Below, piece after piece: positions 28,610 through 38,354 of a DNA stretch of 64,000 nucleotides (position 1 is the first letter of the stretch; every line of letters starts with the position of its first letter). The notes under the pieces are model-generated. The model searched no databases. It saw only the letters and a program-made list of their open reading frames with translations, and was not told where the DNA came from. The stretch lies in NCBI RefSeq assembly GCF_012927125.1, contig NZ_JABBFZ010000014.1:1-64000 (forward strand), read 5' to 3'. Made by a program: the position numbers and the translations under genes. This DNA comes from Paraburkholderia antibiotica (GTDB lineage Bacteria > Pseudomonadota > Gammaproteobacteria > Burkholderiales > Burkholderiaceae).

Positions 28610-29023
28610 ATCGTGGTGGGGCTGCGTGGCTTTCCCGGTTTCCCCGGTTTCCCCGGTTTCCCTGCTTGCCCGGTTTGCTCGACGGCCCCGCCATCCTCGA
28701 CGCGATCGCCACGCGCGTGTTCGCCCGACACCTCGCGGATCGCGCGCCGCGCCGACACATGCCGATATGGTTCGGTATCCGTAGCGTAGTGACGCGAGCG
28801 GCGACACGCGGCGATACAGGCAAACGTTAGCGTGGTCGACGTATGGCTTTTGCCACACCGCCGGCGGCAAGCCGAATGCCCGCGCCAATCGATACATCGA
28901 TCGCAGCACGTCGACAACAAACACTATCCGCAGCACCAAAGCTCGCGCCACGCCGACAGCAACGGCGACATCCCATCGCCCAACTCGCGCCGAACCACCG
29001 GCAACGACACCCCCACCCCACAA
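28610..29023. other. intergenic region with short C/T repeats
   Basis: About 410 bases between two terminators. Contains several tandem copies of the 9-base unit TTTCCCCGG (about 28,627-28,660). The rest is rich in short hairpins and CGC runs without coding character. Frames here on the minus strand would encode Gly-Glu-Thr repeats and are judged spurious. Confidence 0.5.
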
Positions 29024-29060
29024 AACAAAAGGCACGCAAGCCTCACGGCCCACGTGCCTC
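29024..29060 (-). terminator. terminator of the livK-type gene
   Basis: On the minus strand the stem AGGCACG / CGTGCCT, with a 16-base loop that can pair further, is followed by TTTTGTTTTG. It lies about 50 bases after the stop codon. Confidence 0.7.
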
Positions 29061-29111
29061 TTTAACCGCGATGCGAAGGACGGCTAACCGCCACCTTCGC
29101 TCACGCCGGAT

Positions 29112-30257
29112 TTACATCTTCACAACGTCGAGCAGCGTCTTCTTGCCCGACTTGTAGTTGTACAGCGAGATCACGCCGTGCTGCAGATCGCCCTTCGAAT
29201 CGAAGGTCGTTTCGCCGATCACGCCCTTGTAGTCGGTGGCCGGCATCGCAGCGAGGATCTTCGCCGGATCGGTCGAGTTCGCGCGCTTCATCGCGTCGAC
29301 GATGATGTACACCGCGTCATACGTGAACGGCGCGTAGATCTGGATCGGCTGACCGAAACGCTTCTGGTACTTCGTCTGGAACTCCTTGCCGCCCGCCATC
29401 TTCTCGAGCGCCATGCCGGCTTCCGAGCAGACGATGTTGTCGGTGGCGTCGCCGGCCAGATCCGAGAGCTTGTCGGTACAGACGCCGTCGCCTGCCAGCA
29501 CCTTCGCGCGCAGACCGAGCTGCTTGGCCTGCTTCGCGAACGGGCCGCCGGTTGCATCCATGCCGCCGTACATGATCGCGTCCGGATTTTCACCCTTGAT
29601 CTTGGTGAGAATCGCGCGGAAGTCGACGGCCTTGTCGTTGGTCGCGTCATGCGAGACGACGTTCAGGCCGAGCGCCTTCGCGGTCTTCTCGAATTCGTTC
29701 GCGAGACCCTGGCCGTAAGCGGTCGAGTCGTCGACGATCGCGACGCTCTTCACCTTCATGCCCTTGGCCGCGTAGTTCGCGAGTGCCGGACCTTGCTGCG
29801 CATCGGTCGCGACGACGCGGTAGGTCGTCTTGAAGCCTTGCTGCGTATAAGCCGGATTGGTCGCCGACGGCGAGATCTGCACGATGCCCGCATCGCTATA
29901 GATCTTCGAAGCCGGAATCGAAGTGCCCGAGTTCAGGTGACCGACCACCGCGACGACCTTGTCGTCGACGAGCTTCTGCGCAACCTGAGTGGCCGTGCGC
30001 GGGTCGGCCGCGTCGTCCTGTGCGTCGAGTTGCAGCGTGATCTTCTGGCCGCCGATCGTCAGCCCCTTCGCGTTGATTTCCTCGACGGCGAGGCGCGCGC
30101 CGTTTTCGTTGTCCTTACCCAGGTGAGCGATACCGCCAGTCAACGGCGCAACGTGACCGATCTTGACGACCGTGTCGGCCGCCGCCGAAGTTGCCAACGT
30201 CGCGAACAGCATCGCAGCAGCGCTGATCGGCAACAGCTTTTGAATTCTGATGTTCAT
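29112..30257 (-). CDS. livK: branched-chain amino acid ABC transporter, periplasmic binding protein
   Basis: 381 residues. Signal peptide cleaved after AAA (before DTVVKIGHV). Type I periplasmic-binding fold of the Leu/Ile/Val family: VKIGHVAPLTGGIAHLGKDN near the mature N-terminus, then VVAVVGHLNSGTSIPAS and ISPSATNPAYT, which contact the ligand backbone. It would capture leucine, isoleucine or valine for a LivHMGF complex, whose genes are not next to it. In Burkholderia such orphan livK genes are common. A 14-bp palindrome lies about 155 bases upstream of the start. Confidence 0.93.
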   Translation of the reverse strand: MNIRIQKLLPISAAAMLFATLATSAAADTVVKIGHVAPLTGGIAHLGKDNENGARLAVEEINAKGLTIGGQKITLQLDAQDDAADPRTATQVAQKLVDDKVVAVVGHLNSGTSIPASKIYSDAGIVQISPSATNPAYTQQGFKTTYRVVATDAQQGPALANYAAKGMKVKSVAIVDDSTAYGQGLANEFEKTAKALGLNVVSHDATNDKAVDFRAILTKIKGENPDAIMYGGMDATGGPFAKQAKQLGLRAKVLAGDGVCTDKLSDLAGDATDNIVCSEAGMALEKMAGGKEFQTKYQKRFGQPIQIYAPFTYDAVYIIVDAMKRANSTDPAKILAAMPATDYKGVIGETTFDSKGDLQHGVISLYNYKSGKKTLLDVVKM

Positions 30258-30709
30258 GTAAGTCTCCAGTGTCGGTCAAAACAACGTAATCGCCCTGTGC
30301 CCCGCTTCCCCAACACGTGTCGCTCAGTCCCGTGGACGACCACGCCGGTTGCATCGTTCATGCACTTGGCCAGTACGTTTGCCGGACCGTTTGTGACGGT
30401 TGACAAGCCGTACTTGCGCGCAAGTGTAGGTCATCAAATTAAATTGGGGGAATTTTTTGAGAAAGTGGGAACAACACTAATAGCGCGGTTTGCGCGCGCT
30501 CTACTTCAGACGTAGGGGAACAGGCTGGAGAGCCCCGCCCCATGCGGGTTTCCGCTAATCGGACTATTTTCCCGCAGGCGCGAATTCAGGGTTTTTACGG
30601 TTTGAAGCGCGCGCGATTGGAAGGATTTTTCAACTCTAAAATGTGGGGCGCCGCACAGGTTTGCGAGCGCCCCGCAAAAGATTAAAACAAACTTAAATCG
30701 GACAGCTGA
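30258..30709. other. promoter region of livK, gap to nitronate monooxygenase
   Basis: About 450 bases. Contains the perfect palindrome ACTTGCGCGCAAGT at 30,412-30,425 and an AT-rich stretch at 30,430-30,460 suited to a promoter. No coding frame with conserved features was seen. Confidence 0.55.
30412..30425. promoter_or_regulatory. 14-bp perfect palindrome upstream of livK (operator candidate)
   Basis: ACTTGCGCGCAAGT is its own reverse complement. It lies about 155 bases upstream of the livK start beside an AT-rich block, a plausible dimeric-regulator site. Function is inferred only from symmetry and place. Confidence 0.4.
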
Positions 30710-31813
30710 TCAGCGCCCGAATGCGGCGACTCGCTCGACGGCGACAAGCCATTCCTGTTCGAGTTGCGCCATCAGTTCGGCGGCGCCAAGCGCTTCGGCA
30801 CGCGCGCGGCCGAGCGGCGCGCCTTGCCCCGCCCACAACGACAGATAGTCGCCGTTCTGCGCGCGCGCCGCGCTCTGCCGCAACTCCTGCGTCAACGCGT
30901 TTTGCACCGGATACGGCGCGATGCGAGCCGGCGTTTCGCTCAGACGCTGCATCAACGGATTGCGGATGCCGCGCGCGTGACGGCCGGTAATCGCGCGCGT
31001 GACCGTGGTCGACGTATCGGCCATCTCGCGCACGCGGGTTTTCCATACCTCGGGGATCGCGCTTTCGCGGCAGGTCAGAAACGCCGTGCCCATCACCGCG
31101 GCCTGCGCGCCGAGCGCGAGCGCGGCAACGATGCCGCGACCGTCCATGATGCCGCCGGCCGCGAGCACCGGCAGCCCGGTCGCGTCGACGAGCTGCGGCA
31201 CGAGCGCCAGCGTGCCGACCAACGCATCCTCGAATGCACCGATGAAAGTGCCGCGATGCGCGCCCGCTTCCGCGCCCTGCGCGGCGATCGCATCGGCGCC
31301 CGCGTCGCGCCACGCTATACCTTCGGCAACATGCGTCGCAGTCCCAACTACATACGTGCCGTTCGCATGCAAACGCTCGACGTCTTCGGCCGATAGCAGT
31401 CCGAACGTAAAGCCGGCGACCGGCACGCGCAATTCGATCAGCGTCTCCAGTTGCGCTCGAAAATCCGGCGCGTAGCGTTCGAGCGGCTGACCCGCCGGCA
31501 GACCGAGATCGGCGCGCAACGGATCGATCGCTTCGAGCGCGCGACGCACGGTGGCCTCATCGGGCGAAGCGGGATCGAGCACGAACAGATTCACGCCGAA
31601 CGGGCGATCGGTCAGCGCGCGAATCGCCGCGACCTCGCTCGCAATCTTCTCGGGCGACAACGCCGCGCCCGCGAGAAAACCGAAGCCACCCGCATTCGAT
31701 ACCGCGGCGACCAGCGCGGGCGTCGTCGCGCCGCCCGCCATCGGCGCCTGCACGACGGGCACGCGCATCTGGAAACGCGCGGCGAACGGCGTCACAAAAC
31801 TGCCTTCATTCAT
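30710..31813 (-). CDS. nitronate monooxygenase (2-nitropropane dioxygenase family)
   Basis: 367 residues from the ATG at 31,813 (MNEGSFVTPF), preceded by GGAAAGGAATCG; the open frame extends 31 codons upstream without a start signal. FMN-binding TIM barrel with VVQAPMAGGATTPALVAAVS at the N-terminus, AQGAEAGAHRGTF (phosphate-binding and the probable catalytic His region) and VLAAGGIMDGRGI. It oxidises propionate-3-nitronate and other alkyl nitronates, a detoxification role. Divergent from the dienelactone hydrolase gene. Confidence 0.92.
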   Translation of the reverse strand: MNEGSFVTPFAARFQMRVPVVQAPMAGGATTPALVAAVSNAGGFGFLAGAALSPEKIASEVAAIRALTDRPFGVNLFVLDPASPDEATVRRALEAIDPLRADLGLPAGQPLERYAPDFRAQLETLIELRVPVAGFTFGLLSAEDVERLHANGTYVVGTATHVAEGIAWRDAGADAIAAQGAEAGAHRGTFIGAFEDALVGTLALVPQLVDATGLPVLAAGGIMDGRGIVAALALGAQAAVMGTAFLTCRESAIPEVWKTRVREMADTSTTVTRAITGRHARGIRNPLMQRLSETPARIAPYPVQNALTQELRQSAARAQNGDYLSLWAGQGAPLGRARAEALGAAELMAQLEQEWLVAVERVAAFGR

Positions 31814-31847
31814 GATCGATTCCTTTCCGGCAAACTGCCGGCGAGAG

Positions 31848-31886
31848 TGCTGTCGATGATTGCTGTCGATGCGTGTTGTCGATGCG
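31848..31886. repeat. three tandem 13-bp repeats in a divergent promoter region
   Basis: Units TGCTGTCGATGAT, TGCTGTCGATGCG and TGTTGTCGATGCG at 31,848, 31,861 and 31,874. They lie 35 bases upstream of the nitronate monooxygenase start in the roughly 400-base divergent gap (31,814-32,216), which otherwise holds no gene. Helical phasing of 13 bases does not match a simple operator array, so this may be neutral slippage. Confidence 0.7.
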
Positions 31887-32216
31887 CGCGCAAACGTATC
31901 CGTCATCTGTTCACGCTATGTTGCCGATGCGCTTGCGCTGCATGGTTCCGCTGCATCGACGACCGGTTTGCGCTCGCACACACGATTACGCCGACTGTAC
32001 CGATACGCGTGGTCGCGGGGAAATGAATTATCGAGAATGTTTCAATCGCCTTACGAGAATCGAGTCCTGCGAGGCAAGCCGCAAGGCCTCGTCCAGCCGT
32101 ACTGCACGCCGTTTCTTTTGATGGCAAACTAACCGCCCGCCGCAGCGCCTCGAGGCCTCCGGCGTTTCGTACACACCGACCTCGCGCGACACTCGCGCGA
32201 GTCTATGGAGAACAGC

Positions 32217-32915
32217 ATGACCACGACTTCCCGATGGATCGACATCCCCGCCGGCAACGACAATTTCGGCGGCTACCTCGCGCTGCCGAAGGGCGGCAAG
32301 GGACCGGCCGTCATCATCATTCAGGAAATCTTCGGCGTGAACGGCCATATCCGCTCGGTTGCGGATCAGTACGCGCAGGACGGCTATGTCGCGCTCGCCC
32401 CGGACGTGTTCTGGCGCGTGCAGCCGCGCGTCGAACTGACGTATGACGGCAAGGACCGCGAAAAGGGCATCGAACTGATGCAGAAGACCAAGCTCGACGA
32501 TGCGGTCGCCGACATCGGCGCCGCTGCCGCCGCACTGCGCGCGCTGCCGGAAGTGACCGGCAAGGTCGCGGCGATCGGCTACTGCTTCGGCGGCCGCCTC
32601 GCGTATCTGGCCGCGGCGGCCGGCTCGGTCGATGCCGCGATCGCCTACTACGGCGGCGGCATCCACACGCATCTGGATCAGGCCGCGAACGTCAAGGTGC
32701 CGATGCAATTCCACTACGGCGAACTCGACGCGCATATTCCGCTGTCGGACGTGGGCCAGATCCAGGAACGCTTCGCCGGCCGCGACGACGTGCAGTTCAA
32801 CATCTACCCGAATGCCGACCACGGCTTCAACTGCTCGGAGCGCGCGTCGTACAACCAGCGCGCGTCGGCGCTCGCGCACGGCCGCACGCTGACGTTCCTC
32901 GGCGAGCGGATGTAA
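32217..32915 (+). CDS. dienelactone hydrolase family protein
   Basis: 232 residues from the ATG at 32,217, with TGGAG upstream. Alpha/beta hydrolase with the family's Cys nucleophile in IGYCFGGRLA, Asp in GELDAHIP and His in NADHGFNC. The catalytic triad is complete. The substrate would be a lactone such as a carboxymethylenebutenolide from chlorocatechol breakdown, but many relatives have other or unknown substrates and no chlorocatechol genes are nearby. Followed by a good terminator, so monocistronic. Confidence 0.93.
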   Translation: MTTTSRWIDIPAGNDNFGGYLALPKGGKGPAVIIIQEIFGVNGHIRSVADQYAQDGYVALAPDVFWRVQPRVELTYDGKDREKGIELMQKTKLDDAVADIGAAAAALRALPEVTGKVAAIGYCFGGRLAYLAAAAGSVDAAIAYYGGGIHTHLDQAANVKVPMQFHYGELDAHIPLSDVGQIQERFAGRDDVQFNIYPNADHGFNCSERASYNQRASALAHGRTLTFLGERM

Positions 32916-33060
32916 ATACCGCGAGCGACGATCCGCGACTCAGGTTGCGGATCCGTCATGTCCCGTTTCGCACCGCCTCGCAGGATCGGCGGCACGCATT
33001 TGAAGTGCGTGTCCGGATCGTTCGGGATCACGGCGGCGCCTAAATCCGGTACTCTCTGAA

Positions 33061-33091
33061 AGACGGCGTGTCGACGGCACGCCGTCTTTTT
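33061..33091 (+). terminator. terminator after the dienelactone hydrolase gene
   Basis: Stem AGACGGCGTG / CACGCCGTCT with a 7-base loop and a run of five T. Confidence 0.92.
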
Positions 33092-33162
33092 GCATCTGCG
33101 ACGAATCATCGACCGGCCAAGCTTCAACGCAAGATCCCCATCGACCGTGAGGGCCCTTAGCC

Positions 33163-34743
33163 GTGGACTCAGACTATCTCGCTCATGACGCGATCGGCCT
33201 CGCCGAACTCGTGCGCACGCGCCAGGTCAGCGCGCGTGAATTGATCGACGCGGCGATCTCGCGCACCGAGGCCGTCAACCCCGCGATCAACGCAGTCGTG
33301 CTGAAGGACTACGACGCGGCACGTCAGCGTGCGTCGCGCGGCGACGCCATCCGCGCCAGCGGTACCAGCGGCACAAACGACGCAAACAGCGCGAACGGCA
33401 CAAGCGGCCCGAACGGCACCCCCCACCTCAACGGCACGGACAACTCGGCCGCCCACGCCGCGCTCGCCGGCGTGCCGTTCATGATCAAGGACCTCGGCGC
33501 GCCGATCGCCGGACTGCGCATGGCGATGGGCAGCCGCCACTACCGCCACTTCATTCCGACACAGGACGCGCCGGTCGTCGCGCTCGCGAAAGCGGCGGGC
33601 CTGAATATCTTCGCGAAAACCAGCACCTCCGAGCTCGGCCAGATGCCTTATACGGAGCCCGAACTATTCGGCCCATGCCGCAATCCGTGGAATCTCGATC
33701 ACACACCAGGCGGCTCGAGCGGCGGCGCCGCGGCGGCGGTCGCGGCCGGCATCGTGCCGCTCGCGCATGCGTCGGATGGCGGCGGCTCAATCCGCATTCC
33801 CGCGTCGTGCTGCGGACTGTTCGGCCTCAAGCCGTCGCGTGGACGTGTGCCGCGCGCGGCCCAGCCCGGCCCCGGCGACCTCGGCATCGATCTCGCGGTG
33901 TCGCGCAGCGTGCGCGATAGCGCGTTGCTGCTCGATCTGCTGTCCGGTAACGCGGAGCGCGCGGCCGGCGCGCCCGGTACGTTTCTCGGCGCGAGCCGCG
34001 AGCCCTGCAAGCCGCTCACCATCGCGTACGTGACCGAGCCGATGCTCGCACCGTCGCTATCGGCCGATACCCGCGCCGCACTCGACGACGCCGCGCAACT
34101 CGCCGCCTCGCTCGGTCATCGCGTCGAGCCGGTCTCGCTCGGCATCGATTTCTCGACGGTCGGCCACGCGTTTCTGACGCTCTGGTCGGTGACCGCCGAA
34201 GAACTCGTGCTGAACGCGGAGCGCATCACCGGTCGCAAGCCACTGCGCGACGAGTTCGAAATTTCGACGTGGACGATGGCTCATGTCGGCCGCAAGCTCG
34301 GCGAGCAGGGCTTGCCGGCCGCGCTCGACGAACAGCGCCGCATCACCGAGCGCCTCACCGATCTACTGAATCGCTACGACGTATTGTTGTGCGCGACGCT
34401 CGCCGCCGCGCCGATCAAGATCGGCGAGATGCAGCCGACGCCGCTCGAGCGCGCGCAGATGCGCGCGGTCACGACGATGCCGCTCGAAGCGCTGATGAAA
34501 AAGCTGCTGCACGAAACGTCGAGCCGGGCATTCGCGTGGGCCGGCTGCACGGAGCTGTTCAACCTGAGCGGGCAACCGGCGATGTCGGTGCCGCTGTACT
34601 GGAATGCGCGCGGGCTGCCGATCGGCGTGCAGTTCGCGGCGCGCGTCGGCGGTGAAGCGACGTTGCTCAGACTCGCCGCGCAACTCGAAACCGCGCGACC
34701 ATGGTTCGACAGACGGCCGCCGCTGCTCAATGCGCAGCGTTAG
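33163..34743 (+). CDS. amidase (amidase-signature family)
   Basis: 526 residues from a GTG start. The Ser-cisSer-Lys triad is present: Lys in [10 protein letters not shown], Ser in [14 protein letters not shown] and Ser in [11 protein letters not shown]. The overall layout resembles the 6-aminohexanoate-cyclic-dimer hydrolase branch. It hydrolyses an amide to acid and ammonia; the natural substrate is unknown. Odd: residues about 66-95 are a Gly/Asn/Thr/Ser-rich insert ([20 protein letters not shown]) not expected in this fold and similar in style to the tail of the exported protein at 39,670. The Shine-Dalgarno sequence is weak. Confidence 0.9.
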   Translation: MDSDYLAHDAIGLAELVRTRQVSARELIDAAISRTEAVNPAINAVVLKDYDAARQRASRGDAIRASGTSGTNDANSANGTSGPNGTPHLNGTDNSAAHAALAGVPFMIKDLGAPIAGLRMAMGSRHYRHFIPTQDAPVVALAKAAGLNIFAKTSTSELGQMPYTEPELFGPCRNPWNLDHTPGGSSGGAAAAVAAGIVPLAHASDGGGSIRIPASCCGLFGLKPSRGRVPRAAQPGPGDLGIDLAVSRSVRDSALLLDLLSGNAERAAGAPGTFLGASREPCKPLTIAYVTEPMLAPSLSADTRAALDDAAQLAASLGHRVEPVSLGIDFSTVGHAFLTLWSVTAEELVLNAERITGRKPLRDEFEISTWTMAHVGRKLGEQGLPAALDEQRRITERLTDLLNRYDVLLCATLAAAPIKIGEMQPTPLERAQMRAVTTMPLEALMKKLLHETSSRAFAWAGCTELFNLSGQPAMSVPLYWNARGLPIGVQFAARVGGEATLLRLAAQLETARPWFDRRPPLLNAQR

Positions 34744-34803
34744 ACAGACACGCCACGCCGCAACGTACTTTTAGAAAAAGAAGAAGAGAGATAGCGCGCG
34801 ACC

Positions 34804-36096
34804 TCAGGCCGGTTTGCGCTGCGCATCCAGATCGACGTGCCGCTGCCCCGGAATGCACGCGATCGCCGCGATCGACAGCGCGAGCCCCGCCATCACGTAC
34901 CACGTCGGCGCGAGCGGCGAGCCGGTGGTTTTGATCAGCCACGTCACGGCGAACGGGCCGAAGCCACCGAACACCATCACCGCCACGTTATAGGCGAGCG
35001 ACAGGCCGATCGAGCGCACATTGGCCGGAAACAGCTCGGCGATCAGCGCGCCGAACGGCCCGTAGTAACCCGATAGCGTAATCGACAGCACCGCCTGCAC
35101 GAGCACCAGCTTCGACACGCTCGGCTCAGCCGCGAGCCATGCGAACAGCGGATAGATCAGCACGAACGTGAGCATCAGCGACCACAGCGACAAACCCTTG
35201 CGCCCGATCCGGTCCGACCATGCGCCCGTCAACGGCGACAGCACGGTCAGCAGCAGATTGCCGACGACCACCGCATAGAACGACTCCGCATACGGCAGCT
35301 TCAGTTGCTTGACCGCGAAGGTCGGCAGATAGCCGATCAGCACATAGATCGTCACGGTGAGCGCGATCACCGCGCCGAGTCCGCACAGCACGTTGCGGCT
35401 GTGGTTCGTAAACACGTCGTGCAGCGTCGCGCGCGGCGCGTTCCTTTGCGCGAGCAGAAAGACTTCGGAATCGGCGAGATGGCGGCGAATATAAAAACCA
35501 ACGGGCCCGATCGCGAGACCGATGATGAACGGCACGCGCCAGCCCCAGGACTTCAGCGCCTCGGGCGACAGACCGCGCGTAATCAGCGCGCCGACCAATG
35601 CGCCCAGCAGTAGCGCCGCAGCCTGGCCCGCCATCTGACAGCTGCCGTAGAGACCGCGTTTCGAGAACGGCGCCGCTTCGATCAGCAACGCCGTCGCGCT
35701 GCCGAATTCGCCGCCGGCGGAAAAGCCCTGCAACAGGCGGCCGAGCACGATCATCAGCGGCGCGGCGATGCCGATCGCCGAATACGGCGGCGCAATCGCG
35801 AGCAGCAGCATGCCGAGCGTCATCAACGCGATCACGAGCGACAGCGCCGCCTTGCGGCCGGCGCGATCCGCGTAGAGTCCGAGCACGACGCCGCCGATCG
35901 GCCGCATCACGAAAGCGACACCGAAGGTGGCGGTAGTCAGAAGGATCGACGAATAGTCGTTGCTGGAGGGAAAGAATAGCTGGGCGATCACCACCGTCAG
36001 GAAGCCGAACACAGTGAAGTCGTACCACTCGAGCGCGTTGCCGATCACGGCGGCGACGACTGCGCGTGTATGAAGGCTCCTCGACGCGGGTGCCAT
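34804..36096 (-). CDS. MFS transporter, metabolite:H+ symporter (MHS) family
   Basis: 430 residues from the ATG at 36,096, preceded by GGAGATTCGA; 28 upstream in-frame codons lack a start signal. Twelve membrane segments. MHS signatures: AAVIGNALEWYDFTVFGFL at the N-terminus, FVMRPIGGVVLGLYADRAGR (loop 2-3 motif) and LQGFSAGGEFGSATALLIE. Relatives import citrate, shikimate, proline/betaine or alpha-ketoglutarate with protons. Convergent with the amidase, 60 bases apart with no clear terminator between them. Confidence 0.92.
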   Translation of the reverse strand: MAPASRSLHTRAVVAAVIGNALEWYDFTVFGFLTVVIAQLFFPSSNDYSSILLTTATFGVAFVMRPIGGVVLGLYADRAGRKAALSLVIALMTLGMLLLAIAPPYSAIGIAAPLMIVLGRLLQGFSAGGEFGSATALLIEAAPFSKRGLYGSCQMAGQAAALLLGALVGALITRGLSPEALKSWGWRVPFIIGLAIGPVGFYIRRHLADSEVFLLAQRNAPRATLHDVFTNHSRNVLCGLGAVIALTVTIYVLIGYLPTFAVKQLKLPYAESFYAVVVGNLLLTVLSPLTGAWSDRIGRKGLSLWSLMLTFVLIYPLFAWLAAEPSVSKLVLVQAVLSITLSGYYGPFGALIAELFPANVRSIGLSLAYNVAVMVFGGFGPFAVTWLIKTTGSPLAPTWYVMAGLALSIAAIACIPGQRHVDLDAQRKPA

Positions 36097-36405
36097 TCGA
36101 ATCTCCGGCTTGCAAAAAAGTGTCCCGGGGTCAGCGCGGTCGGATGCCCGTATCGACGCAAATGTAGATGCGCCGCACACCGCTGCCCTTGTTTATGCGC
36201 AAGAAAAATCGCGCTGGTGCAAGCAATCGCTTTGGAGTGTAAAGAGGGGCCAAACGGTTTTCAAGCCGTTTCAAACATCTCTAAAACATCAGGTGTACGT
36301 CTGCCGCTCGTGGCGGCAGACGCTTGAAACGTCCCGCTCGGCAACGCGCCGCGATGTTGCGGCGCATCCCGGAGAGGTCTGTCTGAACGTCAGATGCAGA
36401 CCTCG
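36097..36405. other. gap with hairpins between MFS gene and HiPIP gene
   Basis: About 310 bases. Contains a perfect 10-bp hairpin (36,298-36,322: CGTCTGCCGC / GCGGCAGACG, loop TCGTG) downstream of the HiPIP gene and a smaller one, AACGG / CCGTT, at about 36,254-36,272. Neither has a U-tract in the HiPIP direction. No coding frame. Confidence 0.55.
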
Positions 36406-36717
36406 TCAGGCTTTCTTGTTATATGCGCTGCACCACCCGGCGGCTGCGACCTGCTTGCCCGCGAACATCGGACAGCCGCCGTACGCATCGCCCGCCTTGC
36501 CCTGGAAAAAGCTGCAGTTGCCGCATTGCTGGCCGGCCGCGAATTTGGCGAATTTCGCCTTGTCGACCTTGCTCGCGTCGGCTTTGTAGCCCAGCGCCTG
36601 CGCGGTCGGATCGGTTTCGGAAACTTTCGGTGCATCGGCGAACGCCTGGCGCGACAGCGCGAGCGTCGATGCCACACCGATACTGGTGATCAAAAACGTA
36701 CGACGGGACGATCTCAT
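36406..36717 (-). CDS. high-potential iron-sulfur protein (HiPIP)
   Basis: 103 residues. Twin-arginine signal (RSSRRTFLITS) with cleavage near AFA, as expected for a cofactor-loaded exported protein. The mature part has the four Cys ligands of the [4Fe-4S] cluster: CGNC, GGCPMF and GWCSAY, plus the conserved C-terminal aromatic residues. HiPIPs carry electrons in the periplasm, for example from the bc1 complex or thiosulfate enzymes to oxidases. The gene stands alone; its redox partner is not in the window. Confidence 0.95.
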   Translation of the reverse strand: MRSSRRTFLITSIGVASTLALSRQAFADAPKVSETDPTAQALGYKADASKVDKAKFAKFAAGQQCGNCSFFQGKAGDAYGGCPMFAGKQVAAAGWCSAYNKKA

Positions 36718-36870
36718 GGGGACTCACTCCATTTATGGAAAACACGCCGTTCTGATGACAGCGTTCGGCAAGCATAGCAACGAAGCCAGCCGGCGTGACG
36801 ATCCAATGATGGAGATAAGCAGATCGGTAGGAGCGCGGACGTGCCGCCGCGCGCCCGCCTCCTGTCGGGC

Positions 36871-37977
36871 TCAGACGCGCCCGCTCAGCTCGCAGACCCG
36901 CTGCGCGATCGCCAGCGACGCGGTCAGTCCCGGCGATTCGATTCCGAACAGATTGACGAGCCCGCGCACGCCGTGCGCGGCCGGTCCCTGAATCACGAAG
37001 TCCGCGGCGGCCTCGCCGGGACCGGACAGCTTCGGCCGGATGCCCGCGTAAGCGGGCTGCAACGCGTGATCCGGCAACGCGGGCCAATACGCGCGAATCG
37101 CCGCGTAAAACGAATCCGCGCGACGCGGATCGACGTCGTAATTGATCGCGTCGACCCACTCGACGTCCGGACCGAAGCGCGCCTGGCCACCGAGGTCGAT
37201 CGTCAGATGCACGCCGAGGCCGGCCTCGTTCGGCATCGGGTAAATCAGGCGACTGAACGGTGCACGCCCCGAGATGCTGAAGTAGTTGCCGCGCGCGAAG
37301 TAAAGCGGCGGCACGTGCCGCGCGTCGAGCCCGCGAATCTTGCGCGCCAGCGCGTTCGCGTGCAGGCCCGCGCTGTTGATCACGCAGGCGGCACTGATCG
37401 TGGTCGGCGCCGCGCCGCCGACCGTGACGATGAAGCGGCCGTTGTGTGCCTCGATCGCCTCGACCGGCGAATGAAACGCGCACACCGCGCCATCGCGCTC
37501 GGCGTCGCCCTGCAACGCGAGCATGAACTGATGGCTATCGACGATCCCCGTCTGCGGCGAGAACACCGCCTCCACGCATTCGAGCGCCGGTTCGAGCGCC
37601 TGCGCCTGATCGCCGGTGATACGCAGCAGATCGAGCACGCCGTTCTCGCGTCCCTTGGCCATGATGCTTTCGAGTTGCGGGATCTGATTACGCGACGTCG
37701 CGACCAGCAGCTTGCCGCAGCGCGAATGCGGCACGTTGCGCCCGGCGCAGTAGTCGTACAGCATCTCCCGGCCGCGCACGCACAGCGTCGCCTTCAGCGA
37801 ACCGCGCGGATAGTAGAGGCCCGCGTGAATCACTTCGCTGTTGCGCGAACTGGTGCCCACGCCGATCGCCTCGGCGGCTTCCAGCACGATCACCTCGCGT
37901 CCGCGCGCCGCCAGCGCGCGCGCCGTCGCGAGGCCGATCACACCGGCGCCGATCACTACACATTCGATCTGATCCAT
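36871..37977 (-). CDS. FAD-dependent oxidoreductase, L-2-hydroxyglutarate dehydrogenase (LhgO)-like
   Basis: 368 residues from the ATG at 37,977 ([10 protein letters not shown]). Rossmann dinucleotide motif [14 protein letters not shown], then [20 protein letters not shown], a strong match to the LhgO / glycerol-3-phosphate-dehydrogenase-like DAO family, in which the His is near the flavin. C-terminal FAD contacts appear in GIRPKLSG and [13 protein letters not shown]. It probably oxidises L-2-hydroxyglutarate or a related 2-hydroxyacid, passing electrons to quinone. Monocistronic here. Confidence 0.9.
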   Translation of the reverse strand: MDQIECVVIGAGVIGLATARALAARGREVIVLEAAEAIGVGTSSRNSEVIHAGLYYPRGSLKATLCVRGREMLYDYCAGRNVPHSRCGKLLVATSRNQIPQLESIMAKGRENGVLDLLRITGDQAQALEPALECVEAVFSPQTGIVDSHQFMLALQGDAERDGAVCAFHSPVEAIEAHNGRFIVTVGGAAPTTISAACVINSAGLHANALARKIRGLDARHVPPLYFARGNYFSISGRAPFSRLIYPMPNEAGLGVHLTIDLGGQARFGPDVEWVDAINYDVDPRRADSFYAAIRAYWPALPDHALQPAYAGIRPKLSGPGEAAADFVIQGPAAHGVRGLVNLFGIESPGLTASLAIAQRVCELSGRV

Positions 37978-38354
37978 ATCCGTTGACGCGGCGTGGCTAC
38001 GCCGCGCGCTGCCTCGTTCAGCTAATGGAGAGAAAGACAGCATGCGGCGCCGTGAGGGCGCTTTCGTTCGTTATCGAACGCATCTGTCTGCTGGTTTGCC
38101 TGAGTTTGACTGGGTCTATCGATATCGTTTTATCACCGTCACACAAAATTGTACGACGCAGTACAGACTGGCGTGACCGTCGACGATGCCCGCCCGTTGT
38201 CGGCCGACGGGCATCGCCTGGGCGTGAACGCGCGCCCCATCTCAAAAACAGCAACAATTGCCATGGCATTCATAGCGCGCGCAGTACGAATTGCACCCAT
38301 AAATCATGCGAATCAAATAAATGCCGATTTTTACCCAGAAATTGGCCAAAAACC
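37978..38354. other. gap between LhgO-like gene and AAA+ gene
   Basis: About 380 bases between two minus-strand genes: the promoter region of the LhgO-like gene and the 3' flank of the AAA+ gene. AT-richer around 38,270-38,350. No coding frame or clear terminator. Confidence 0.5.

Noticed and set aside
28493-29053. 186-codon minus-strand frame with Gly-Glu-Thr repeats
   Set aside because: It covers two terminators and a simple repeat; the pattern arises from the 9-base C/T repeat, not from a protein.
33061-33091. Possible small RNA in the gap after the dienelactone hydrolase gene
   Set aside because: The hairpin with U-tract is fully explained as the gene's terminator, and no separate promoter is visible.
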